In this document: positions 7,161-14,053 of the stretch, in pieces
Numbering within the stretch: position 1 is the stretch's first letter
Layout of the letters: each line of letters opens with the position of its first letter
IMG/VR virus record: IMGVR_UViG_3300032235_000224
Coordinates: 1-22,137 of that record
Source: a virus
Reading direction: 5' to 3' (one strand)
Length of the DNA: 22,137 nucleotides
Notes under the pieces: model-generated
Databases searched by the model: none
What the model was told of the DNA's origin: nothing
Seen by the model: only the letters and a program-made list of their open reading frames with translations
Program-made: the position numbers and the translations under genes

Positions 7161-8071
7161 TATGGTACAATCCTTAATGTATAAACTCTAATTTCTCCTC
7201 GACCGCCAGCGCCTCCACCAGAAGTGTTGGCACCACCACCACCGCCAGGAGCATTACCATTTATTGAAGCAACTAAGTTTTGTGTTTCTCCTCCAGCCCC
7301 ACCGTAAACAGAAGATCCTCTTGGAAACCCACCACCACCCCCACCATATATTGAAGCGCCTCCACCTGCAGTAACATTGTAAGAGCCTCCGCCACCTCCA
7401 TAAACGGAACTTCCTGCAGTTGTATTTGTAGTATTTGCACCAGCTCCGCCACCAAATGTTGAAAATGCACCAGCGGTATTACCACCTAGCGGTCCACCAC
7501 CAGAAGTTGATGTTCCGGAAGAAAACCAACCACCACCGCCTGGACCACCAGTTGCTGTACCGTATTGTGTGCTATTGGCACCACCACCACCATAAACTAT
7601 AAATGTATTACTGTTAAACCCAGAAAACGCTCCAGGATTTCCTGTAGCACCACCCGTACCTCCTGCACCAACATATAAAGAAACAGAGCTGCCTAATTGG
7701 TTTGTCATATAATAAGCAAAGGCAAATCCACCACCTCCTGCACCACTTATGAAAGAAGCATTGCCTATACCTCCTCCGCCACCACCCCACATATGCACAA
7801 TAACAAGTTCATTGCCTGTAGTAGCCCAAGAAGGTTTAGTCCAAGTTCCATCACCGACAGTTGTAAATATTTGTGTATTAGTCGCTTCAACATTAAAAGA
7901 ACTAAAAGATGTTCCGTTTACAGTAACAGACGATACATTACTCACATTTCTCAATTGTGTGTTACCAACAGATAAAGAGGCTGTATTAATGATCGTATTA
8001 CCCACATTAATTTGTGAGTTCGCTGTTAATGTGTTGTTAGATTGAAGTGACGAAACTTGTAATATTGACAT
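7160..8071 (-). CDS. Glycine-rich tail fibre-like adhesin (paralogue C)
   Basis: This 303-residue protein is the first of the three tandem paralogues. The N-terminal region (1-60) has NSQINVGNTIINTASLSVGN, the fibre beta-repeat style. TQIFTTVGDGTWTKPSW (about 67-83) marks the start of the glycine-rich domain, with motifs such as HMWGGGGGG, SSVYGGGGG, ASIYGGGGGG and a closing RGEIRVYTLRIVP. It has its own AATAAATA box upstream and an AAGG site before the ATG, so a late transcript probably starts here and covers paralogues C, B and A. The TctC-like gene immediately upstream is separated by 40 bases. The exact function is unknown; a fibre-tip adhesin is the best reading. Confidence 0.75.
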   Translation of the reverse strand: MSILQVSSLQSNNTLTANSQINVGNTIINTASLSVGNTQLRNVSNVSSVTVNGTSFSSFNVEATNTQIFTTVGDGTWTKPSWATTGNELVIVHMWGGGGGGIGNASFISGAGGGGFAFAYYMTNQLGSSVSLYVGAGGTGGATGNPGAFSGFNSNTFIVYGGGGANSTQYGTATGGPGGGGWFSSGTSTSGGGPLGGNTAGAFSTFGGGAGANTTNTTAGSSVYGGGGGSYNVTAGGGASIYGGGGGGFPRGSSVYGGAGGETQNLVASINGNAPGGGGGANTSGGGAGGRGEIRVYTLRIVP

Positions 8072-8093
8072 TTATAACCTTAATTTTTAATTT

Positions 8094-8101
8094 TATTTAT
8101 T
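8094..8101 (-). promoter_or_regulatory. Late-promoter-like box (AATAAATA) before paralogue C
   Basis: Minus-strand AATAAATA lies in the 40-base gap between the TctC-like gene and glycine-rich paralogue C, 23 bases before the ATG. The spacing is the same as for the GATAAATA box before gp13 and matches a late start. Confidence 0.5.
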
Positions 8102-8117
8102 TAACTATTAGTTAAAT
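8099..8117. repeat. 19-base perfect AT-rich palindrome at the end of the TctC-like gene
   Basis: The sequence is ATTTAACTA-T-TAGTTAAAT, 9 bases on each side of one central base. It spans the stop codon of the TctC-like gene and touches the AATAAATA box. As RNA it could form an 8-pair hairpin with a 3-base loop. There is no T-run after it on the minus strand, so it is not a classical terminator. It could be an operator or an mRNA-end hairpin, or chance in AT-rich DNA. Confidence 0.5.
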
Positions 8118-9032
8118 TGGATTTCTGTCCTCTTTTTCTTCAGAAATTCTTTTTAAAATTTCTTGTTCTCTAACACAAGTACGTGGCATAAAGTTTCTCT
8201 TAATAATTCCTTCGTCTAGATCAGAGTTATTGCACAATTTAAAAATTAAAGGAGAAAGAGCCTTTATCAATTTAACATCGTTTTTCGGTATAGCAAAAAC
8301 TGATAAAGACTCATATGTTAATTCTTCAACACCCAATTCTTTCGCAGTAGGTATATTTGGTAAAGAAGGAGCTCGTGTTTCATTTAATATAGCAATAGGT
8401 CTCAACGATGGTAAATCGACAATATTTCTTATCGTATAATCAATTTCTCCACTCAATAGTGCCTGAGCTATCTCATTAGGCTGACGATAGTCCAAAAATA
8501 TAGTTTTATTCCTCAAGTTAAATTTATTAGAAAATAATTTACCCAAATAAAGACTAGATGTCGAAGAAACATTATTACCATTAAAAACTTTATCTTTTTT
8601 TTGTAAATTTTTAACAAACTCTTCAAAATTTTTAGCATCATTATTAGGCGAAACTAAAACAGCAAAAATTCCTGTGCTAACACCACTAACAAAATAAAAG
8701 TCGTTTTCGCTCCAATTTTTTTGTTTTTCACCATTTCTAGTTACAAATGTTGTCGTAAATGTTGATATAGGTCCGAACCAAAGAATACTTCTGCCAGCTC
8801 TAGAATATTCTAAAGAACTAACTACAGCAGTTTCGCCATTAGCTCCAGGAATATGTGTGTATCTTAATCTATATTCTGATTGCATTTCGTTAAGTGCACG
8901 AATAGCATGTACTGCATTTTGGGAAATAGCAGTAGAATTATTATATCTGCTAATAACATCTACATTTTCAAACGCAAAACTGCTGCTGATTGACAACAAA
9001 CTAATAAACAAATAAGTCAAAATAAATTTCAT
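8112..9032 (-). CDS. TctC/Bug-family periplasmic substrate-binding protein with signal peptide
   Basis: This 306-residue protein begins with a clear signal peptide, MKFILTYLFISLLSISSSFA, with likely cleavage after A20. The mature part matches the tripartite tricarboxylate transporter receptor family: IPGANGE at 61-67 (family GAGG-like loop), DFYFVSGVSTGIFAVLVSP near 111-129, LLSGEIDY at 192-199 (family LLGGQVD), and RAPSLPNIPTAKELGV at 220-235 (family R.P.LPDVPT..E.G). In bacteria these proteins capture carboxylates or other small organic molecules in the periplasm and hand them to TctA/TctB. No TctA or TctB is in this window. The start was moved from a TTG at 9053 to the ATG at 9032, which has AGAGGA upstream and begins the signal peptide directly. 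It lies inside the fibre cluster and uses the same AT-rich codons. It may be an auxiliary metabolic gene comparable in logic to phage PstS. The ligand is unknown. Confidence 0.85.
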   Translation of the reverse strand: MKFILTYLFISLLSISSSFAFENVDVISRYNNSTAISQNAVHAIRALNEMQSEYRLRYTHIPGANGETAVVSSLEYSRAGRSILWFGPISTFTTTFVTRNGEKQKNWSENDFYFVSGVSTGIFAVLVSPNNDAKNFEEFVKNLQKKDKVFNGNNVSSTSSLYLGKLFSNKFNLRNKTIFLDYRQPNEIAQALLSGEIDYTIRNIVDLPSLRPIAILNETRAPSLPNIPTAKELGVEELTYESLSVFAIPKNDVKLIKALSPLIFKLCNNSDLDEGIIKRNFMPRTCVREQEILKRISEEKEDRNPI

Positions 9033-9049
9033 TTTAATAAAATCCTCTA

Positions 9050-9268
9050 TCAATTAAAACCAAAGCTCATAAATGATGCCATCATTGCTGGACCACCATC
9101 TAAAGAATCGTAAGTAATTACAATCACACCTTGCGCCCCTTGACCGTTTTGAGCGTATATTAAACTAGCAGATCCACCACCACCGCCATAATTACCACCT
9201 GAACCTGCATAATAAACTTGTGGTGGAGGAGGTGGATCTGGGTCTGGTGGGGGAGGAGGTGAAGTCAT
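9050..9268 (-). CDS. Mini glycine-rich protein with polyproline N-terminus
   Basis: Only 72 residues: a proline/aspartate run at 4-16 (PPPPPDPDPPPPP), then YYAGSGGNYGGGGGSA, then GAQGVIVITY and a short tail ending FMSFGFN. The last two parts resemble the C-terminal end of glycine-rich tail fibre proteins, where GxxGxVVITY closes the domain. It therefore looks like a detached fibre-tip fragment with a proline linker, either a small separate protein or a remnant of a larger gene. It has AAGG upstream of its ATG. It starts 17 bases after the preceding glycine-rich gene and ends 17 bases before the TctC-like ATG. The open frame and usable start argue that it is expressed. Confidence 0.6.
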   Translation of the reverse strand: MTSPPPPPDPDPPPPPQVYYAGSGGNYGGGGGSASLIYAQNGQGAQGVIVITYDSLDGGPAMMASFMSFGFN

Positions 9269-9285
9269 GCTATAATACCTTTCTA

Positions 9286-10347
9286 TTAAACATCAGAGTA
9301 ATACGAACCAGCACCACCGCCACCAGATCCAACTATAGTAATAGTAGATGGAACATATTCTTTTCTAGTAGTAGTTGTGCTGTAATTTGTAACAGTAGAA
9401 ACTGTTGTCCAGTTAACGTTATCTGAAGAAACATCAAGTGTCCAAGAAACTGGATCTCTATTTGACACATCTTCTGCAGTTGCCCAAGCATAACCATTAA
9501 ATGTTTTTGCCGAACCTAAATCAATAGTAAAGTTCCAGGGAGAAGTTGTCACACCAGTATAATACTTAGAGTTTAAATTACCATCAATCAAATTATTCGC
9601 CCCTTGTTCTGCAATACTAGCTGCTCTTGAAGATGTAATTGTAGAACCTGCCATATTTAAGACAGTATTAGAATTTATCAGTATAAACTCTGAAGCTTGC
9701 ATATCACTACCCGGAGAACGCAAAGCTGTAACAGACCATCTAACATATCTGAATGTTTGAGAGCTAATTGAAAACCCTACAACGTTAGAAGATAGATCTA
9801 AACCAGCGCCAGCAACTTGGCTTGATCTTCCTTGAGAACTGACTGCAACGCCTCCACCACCACCAGCATTGTTAGCGGCTCGGCCACCATTAGCATGGGC
9901 TTGAACTGTCATCGTACCGTTAAACCCGTTAGCACCATTGCCTGCTGGTCCACCAGCACCACCACCGCCGCCACGTTGAACACCACCGTTACCACCAGAA
10001 AATTTAATAGTGCCAACAGAAGAAGCAGCTGAACCACCAGGAGCACGTGCTCCTGAAGAAGTGGCTCGACTACCGCCAACAGCTGTTAACGTTGAAGCAT
10101 TTGCAAACTGAGTCGTACCACCATCAGTATTAACTGCACCGCCTGCACCTATGGTTATAGCTATAGTTTGCCCAGGAGTAGCTGTAAAATTATTTATTCT
10201 TGAATAAGCTCCACCACCGCCACCACCAGTTAAGTGCCAACCACCGCCCCCACCGCCAATCGCTTCAATACGGTTGTTAGAAGAGTTCCAATCGAAGGGT
10301 ACAACCCAAGTTGTACCAGAAGTTATAACTATAGTTTTTTGAGGCAT
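9286..10347 (-). CDS. Glycine-rich fibre protein with F5/8C (discoidin)-like domain near the C-terminus
   Basis: 353 residues. Positions 1-30 (MPQKTIVITSGTTWVVPFDW) open a glycine-rich domain covering about 30-183. At about 199-333 there is a discoidin-like (F5/8 type C) carbohydrate-binding domain: FRYVRWSVTALRSPGSDMQ, an ASEFILI strand, NLIDGNLNSKYYTG, WNFTIDLGSAKTFNGYAW and SWTLDVSSDNVNWTTV. All are typical of this fold, where the loops grip sugars. A short STITIVGSGGGGAGSYYSDV then returns to the glycine-rich style. The discoidin domain thus seems to be inserted near the end of a glycine-rich tip protein. It probably binds host surface glycans. It starts 3 bases after the stop of the upstream small gene. 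Confidence 0.8.
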   Translation of the reverse strand: MPQKTIVITSGTTWVVPFDWNSSNNRIEAIGGGGGGWHLTGGGGGGAYSRINNFTATPGQTIAITIGAGGAVNTDGGTTQFANASTLTAVGGSRATSSGARAPGGSAASSVGTIKFSGGNGGVQRGGGGGAGGPAGNGANGFNGTMTVQAHANGGRAANNAGGGGGVAVSSQGRSSQVAGAGLDLSSNVVGFSISSQTFRYVRWSVTALRSPGSDMQASEFILINSNTVLNMAGSTITSSRAASIAEQGANNLIDGNLNSKYYTGVTTSPWNFTIDLGSAKTFNGYAWATAEDVSNRDPVSWTLDVSSDNVNWTTVSTVTNYSTTTTRKEYVPSTITIVGSGGGGAGSYYSDV

Positions 10348-10350
10348 TAT

Positions 10351-10593
10351 TTACACCCTAGTAAATATTAAATTGTCTTCGTCTGGATTACTACTATGAT
10401 ATCCTTTTTCCGGATTCCATTTAGTTTTATTGATTTGTATTATACTAATCATCTTATATAAACCATGATAAGAATAAAATGGTTCTGGCATAGGAACGAG
10501 ATAATACCCTTCTATCGTATCATTTTCACTGCACATAATTATATTTTCAACAATTTCAGTTTCTTTATTGACTACTGCGTATCTATCAGTCAT
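10351..10593 (-). CDS. Small protein of the fibre cluster, unknown function
   Basis: The chosen start at 10593 gives 80 residues beginning MTDRYAVVNKETEIVENIIM. A GGAAGG site lies 8 bases before it, and the overlap with the upstream PP-loop gene is 8 bases. An earlier ATG at 10620 would overlap by 35 bases and add nine residues. The N-terminus (YAVVN.ET.IVENII) resembles a recurrent small protein found next to phage tail fibre genes, where such proteins are often fibre assembly helpers. The rest is acidic and tyrosine-rich, with WNPEKGY near residue 60. I do not recognise a defined family with certainty. The position between two fibre-related genes is the best clue. Confidence 0.6.
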   Translation of the reverse strand: MTDRYAVVNKETEIVENIIMCSENDTIEGYYLVPMPEPFYSYHGLYKMISIIQINKTKWNPEKGYHSSNPDEDNLIFTRV

Positions 10594-11464
10594 CAACCAA
10601 ACCTTCCCAAACTCCGACATTGTTTCTTAATCTAATAGACTCTCTAGAAGTGCTAAGGAAATAATCTATCACTTCTTGTTTATTTTCAAAATTAGGGTGT
10701 TTAAACATGTGAAGTGGTGGTTTTCTGCCTGTTTCTAAATATATCCAATATTTTACAGGCGCCATTAATTCTCCACCACCATATTCGTAAGCTGTTTGTA
10801 TTCTATATTTATCTATTTCTTCGGGTGTTTTACCAGATTCTAACATATTGTTTATATGAATGTTCCACAAACACTTATGACATATATTACAAGGAACTAA
10901 ATTGTTTTGGTTATCTTTAAAAGGGAAAGAACAACTAAAAGTTTTTTCTAAAATGTGTTTTGGTAATTGGGTTATAGCGTGAGCTTTAGAATAATTTTGT
11001 ACATAGTCGTGAGTAGCTAATGGGTTCCAAAGCTCTCCCCTCGTAATCAATTTATTAAATAATCTTTCGCCAGCTATCGAAACAGGAGAACGATCGTAAT
11101 TCTTTAATATTTTTTGACCTGCTTGTTCCCAGCTATGACCTGTAACTATTCTATCAAAAATATTATTGTTCAAATAAGGAGCGGCGAAATTGATAAAAAA
11201 TGTATAGAAGGAATTCAATTCATCAGTAATTTCGCTCTTATTACATTTTTTCATAATAAAATTGAAATTTCTTATCTTTTTCAATTCTTCTACCAAAATT
11301 AGACATTTTTCGTATAAGAAAAGGTCTCCTTGGAAAAGCATTCCTTCACGATCTGGAACATAGAGAAATACACAGGTTAGCTCGTCGTCTGTTTCTGTTA
11401 ATAATTTCCAAGCTATATACGTAGAATCTATGCCACCACTAAATGCTAACAGAGATCTTTTCAT
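10586..11464 (-). CDS. PP-loop ATPase, QueC-like (7-cyano-7-deazaguanine synthase family)
   Basis: 292 residues from the ATG at 11464; a TTG one codon earlier is less likely. The N-terminus has the PP-loop LLAFSGGIDSTYIAW (SGGIDS at 9-14), which binds ATP for adenylation. A later SCSFP...CNICHKC arrangement (C178, C192, C195, C198) matches the zinc site of QueC (a cysteine, then CxxCxxC). QueC makes preQ0, a precursor of queuosine and of 7-deazaguanine DNA modifications in some phages. This protein is longer than typical QueC (about 220-230) and I cannot find the family's usual SGYPDCR-like segment, so its substrate may differ. No other queuosine gene is in the window. Its start is fused to the preceding fibre gene stop (TGATG), and it lies within the fibre cluster. 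Confidence 0.75.
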   Translation of the reverse strand: MKRSLLAFSGGIDSTYIAWKLLTETDDELTCVFLYVPDREGMLFQGDLFLYEKCLILVEELKKIRNFNFIMKKCNKSEITDELNSFYTFFINFAAPYLNNNIFDRIVTGHSWEQAGQKILKNYDRSPVSIAGERLFNKLITRGELWNPLATHDYVQNYSKAHAITQLPKHILEKTFSCSFPFKDNQNNLVPCNICHKCLWNIHINNMLESGKTPEEIDKYRIQTAYEYGGGELMAPVKYWIYLETGRKPPLHMFKHPNFENKQEVIDYFLSTSRESIRLRNNVGVWEGLVDD

Positions 11465-11913
11465 CAAACGGAACCATCAATAATAACAGAGTTAGCAGCA
11501 TGCTCAAATACAGAAAGCGAAGCCCAGCGCTGTGAAAGCGTGTAGTTACCACTACGAGAATTTAATGTTACGCCAGCTGCATTACTAACGACAACGTTTC
11601 CAGTATTAATCATATAAACCATACATCTGAAACCTACAGGCAGATCTGCTGGAACTGTGATAGTTGTCGCGGCAGTATTAGAAACTGTGAGTACAGAACC
11701 GCTGTCAGCATTTGTTAATGTATAGTTAGTTGTTAAAGCTCTAACGAACAAATTAGAACTGGTAATGCTACCGTTAACTGACATGTTAGTTGAATTAACC
11801 GTGGTTAAGTTGGTGCCGCCAGCAACGATTATGTAAGAATTAGATCCGGCAAATTGAATTCTGTTATTACCAGTAGATTCAAGATGAATGTTTGCAACTA
11901 ATAATGTACTCAT
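11464..11913 (-). CDS. Short tail fibre-like protein
   Basis: 149 residues without glycine tracts. The start MSTLLVANIHLESTGNNRIQ follows the MSTL.V..I pattern of the other fibre genes here. The second half, NYTLTNADSGSVLTVSNTAA, then TTITVPADLPVGF, a VYMINTGNVVVSNAAGVTL strand pattern and an ending with SVIIDGSV, matches a common phage fibre C-terminal domain (beta structure with an xTVP..LP.G core). It is preceded by AGAGGA at good distance from the ATG. The gene directly follows the XkdW-like small protein gene (16-base gap), a pairing often seen for fibre proteins and small helpers. Confidence 0.7.
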   Translation of the reverse strand: MSTLLVANIHLESTGNNRIQFAGSNSYIIVAGGTNLTTVNSTNMSVNGSITSSNLFVRALTTNYTLTNADSGSVLTVSNTAATTITVPADLPVGFRCMVYMINTGNVVVSNAAGVTLNSRSGNYTLSQRWASLSVFEHAANSVIIDGSV

Positions 11914-11929
11914 ATTATCCTCTTAATTA

Positions 11930-12247
11930 TTACATGATAGGTTTTGGTATATTGTTTTTGACATTTTGTATTCTTTCTTTCCAACCTTCAATGCCATGAT
12001 CGAAAATCATTTGCAATTGTTGTTCAGCTGTTGGATAATGTTTTAGTCTTTCAATTCTATAGTCATAAAACGGAGAAAAAGAAGCGTATTTATCAGCCAT
12101 GATCAATTCTTCTTCCGTTGGCTTGGGATAAAACAAATCTTCCCAAATTATATGTTCATATTTCCAACCGCCTTCAGGAATAGTTTCTTGAGAAAGTTTC
12201 CATTTAGCTTGTGGTAAAATAAACATAATAGCTGCGATATAATCCAT
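11930..12247 (-). CDS. XkdW-like small tail-associated protein
   Basis: 105 residues. The first part has a LPQAKWKLSQETIPEGGWKY segment and a PKPTEEELI stretch. The end reads YDYRIERLKHYPTAEQQLQM, then IFDHGIEGWKERIQNVKNNIPKP. This closely follows a widespread phage small protein pattern (R...YP...QLDMI...G...W...I..VK...P.P) found beside tail fibre genes and annotated XkdW-like or tail-assembly-associated. It carries no membrane or signal sequence. The ATG has an AGGGA site upstream. A helper or chaperone role in fibre assembly is plausible but not demonstrated by sequence. Confidence 0.75.
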   Translation of the reverse strand: MDYIAAIMFILPQAKWKLSQETIPEGGWKYEHIIWEDLFYPKPTEEELIMADKYASFSPFYDYRIERLKHYPTAEQQLQMIFDHGIEGWKERIQNVKNNIPKPIM

Positions 12248-12259
12248 TTTATTCCCTAG

Positions 12260-13441
12260 TTAGTAGTATAAAATTACGTAACCATGACCGCCATGACCGC
12301 CTTCATCAGCGCCTTTAGCATATCGTTCAGTAGAACTGTTTGATAAATCTGGGTCATTATAAAAAGGTGGAATAAACTGTTGACCTGTATATGTAGCTCC
12401 CATTATAACACCAGAACGTATAAAACCTGAACCACCACCGCCACCACCCATACTATTGGTGCCATAACCTCCTGCGCCACCACCAAAATATCCACCTCCA
12501 CCACCGCCTGAATACGGAGCGGCATTAGTACCTGATCCACCTTGAAAAGATGCACCTGAACCACCAGTATTGATAGTACCAGTTCCACCAGCACCGCCAG
12601 CAGCTTGTGTTCCACCTTTGCCGTTATTGTTGTTACCGTTAATTGAGTTTACTACTCCACATTCTCCAATAAGACCTCCGCCAGCGCCTCCGCTATTTAA
12701 ATCATAGCTGTTGACAGATCCTCCTCCGCCTCCACCACCAGCTACTATAACAAAGCTATTCGATTGAGATGGAACTCTGATAGAAGAAGAACCACCCCCA
12801 GAACCTCCATATCTATTGTCTGTGCCTGAAACAGAAGCTCTGCCTCCATCCGGATAAGCATTAGTAGAACCTGGTACTGCTAATCCTCTTCCACCAACTC
12901 TAATTGATATGGTTTCGCCTGGAACAACTGGAATAATTCCGTGACTGAATCCACCAGCACCACCTAGAGATCCTTGTCTCCAACCACCATAAGAGCCACC
13001 ACCTCCACCACCTCCCCACATCTTAACAAAAATATAATTAACGCCTGCAGGAACTACTAAGCTTTGATCAGCTCCAGTATGTGTGTAATTGTATCTAGTT
13101 TTATTAATAGGTGTGATTATACCATTTTCTAGTTCGAAATCGAACCCATATACAGTAAATATTTGTCTTCTGTTTGTAGTATCTAATTTAAATTCTAAGT
13201 TAGAATCGCTTGATAATAATCTATTACCTGTAATTCTTCCGCCTGTAACAGCTAAATTAGCGGATAAAGTAATGTCACCGTTAGCAGCACTTGATAAAGC
13301 GTTTGTAGTAGAATTACTTTGAATAAGAAACCCACCACCAGATTGAACTGTCAAGGAACCTGCATTTGTATTACCAGTAGTCAACGCAAGGTTCGTTGTA
13401 CCATTAGACGTATTGATTATTCCTACTGTTAATGTACTCAT
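12260..13441 (-). CDS. Glycine-rich tail fibre-like adhesin with MSTL-type N-terminal module
   Basis: 393 residues from the ATG at 13441, chosen over one at 13474 because an AAGGAC site precedes it and because MSTLTVGIINTSNGTTNLAL matches the start of the neighbouring fibre gene. Residues 1 to about 65 share a module with that neighbour (TSNGTTNL, GN..AG.L.VQ..GG...QSNSTTNA). A linker with QIFTVYGFDFELENG follows, then a glycine-rich domain from about 128 (NYIFVKMWGGGGGGG) to near 350, and a closing EGGHGGHGYVILYY. The middle alternates YSGGGGGGYFGGGAGGYG and similar units. It is the longest of the glycine-rich set. A receptor-binding tip role is inferred from composition and from its fibre-like N-terminal module. 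Confidence 0.78.
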   Translation of the reverse strand: MSTLTVGIINTSNGTTNLALTTGNTNAGSLTVQSGGGFLIQSNSTTNALSSAANGDITLSANLAVTGGRITGNRLLSSDSNLEFKLDTTNRRQIFTVYGFDFELENGIITPINKTRYNYTHTGADQSLVVPAGVNYIFVKMWGGGGGGGSYGGWRQGSLGGAGGFSHGIIPVVPGETISIRVGGRGLAVPGSTNAYPDGGRASVSGTDNRYGGSGGGSSSIRVPSQSNSFVIVAGGGGGGGSVNSYDLNSGGAGGGLIGECGVVNSINGNNNNGKGGTQAAGGAGGTGTINTGGSGASFQGGSGTNAAPYSGGGGGGYFGGGAGGYGTNSMGGGGGGSGFIRSGVIMGATYTGQQFIPPFYNDPDLSNSSTERYAKGADEGGHGGHGYVILYY

Positions 13442-13455
13442 AATATATGTCCTTT

Positions 13456-14046
13456 TTAAGTGATACTTGGCCAACCAGCAGAAAAATCGATTGTTTGTAA
13501 CACTACAATAGTAGAAGTATCTATCAAATTATAATATTCGGCTTCTTTATTAAAGCATAGCTGCACGTGATCTCTAACACTATTAACAACCTCTAATGCT
13601 TGGTTGGCGTTTAAAGTAACAAATTTGTTCTCTAAAGTTTTCCAAGTTATAGACCAAGTTTCTACGTTTGATTGAGAAACATCAACAGCCACTGCTACAT
13701 ATTTAGTTTGGGATTCGCGATCGGTTGAGTAAACGTTATTTGATACAGTAATACCACCAACTTCAACTTCGTATCTTTTACTAGTAACAGATCTCTTCAA
13801 TAATTCTCTAGGCAATAAAGAAGAAACCCAAGTTTGCGACCAAACATTATTGCTTAAAGTAGGCTGCGATTCAGTATATTCCCAACCAACATTAGCTACT
13901 GGTTTACTTGTAGGTTGAATATAAACGTATTCATCACCATTTATGATTCCACCTTGCCAATTTTCTGGAAACCCAACATTAGTGTGTTCTAAGGATGGAA
14001 ACGCTGGATAATTTATTATTGTGTTTGATGATATTTTTGCATACAT
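13456..14046 (-). CDS. DUF4376-like tail fibre-associated protein
   Basis: 196 residues. The central and C-terminal part (about 83-180) has the DUF4376 pattern: LKRSVTSKRYEVEVGGITV, STDRESQTKYVAV, ITWKTLENKFVTLNANQAL and RDHVQLCFNKEAEYYNLI. DUF4376 domains are common in phage proteins near tail fibres, often in tail fibre assembly or tail collar proteins. The N-terminal 80 residues (tryptophan- and proline-rich, with PENWQGGIINGDEYVYIQ) are not familiar. It begins 7 bases after the stop of the glycine-rich gene and ends 14 bases before the next ATG. It is probably not an adhesin itself but a structural or helper part. Confidence 0.75.
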   Translation of the reverse strand: MYAKISSNTIINYPAFPSLEHTNVGFPENWQGGIINGDEYVYIQPTSKPVANVGWEYTESQPTLSNNVWSQTWVSSLLPRELLKRSVTSKRYEVEVGGITVSNNVYSTDRESQTKYVAVAVDVSQSNVETWSITWKTLENKFVTLNANQALEVVNSVRDHVQLCFNKEAEYYNLIDTSTIVVLQTIDFSAGWPSIT

Positions 14047-14053
14047 AGGTTTC

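Noticed and set aside
5259-8045. Proline-rich open frames on the plus strand opposite the glycine-rich genes (for example near 5259-5516, 6202-6636 and 7749-8045)
   Set aside because: They are the antisense of GGN glycine codons (reading CCN), have no proper ribosome binding sites and lie fully inside well-supported minus-strand genes.
8112-9053. TctC-like gene starting at the TTG at 9053
   Set aside because: The extra seven residues precede a complete signal peptide, and the AGAGGA ribosome binding site lies within that extension, pointing to the ATG at 9032.
10191-10198. AATAAATA on the minus strand inside the discoidin-containing gene
   Set aside because: It lies in coding sequence about 150 bases into the gene and not before any start codon; similar AT-rich matches occur by chance (another at about 10806).
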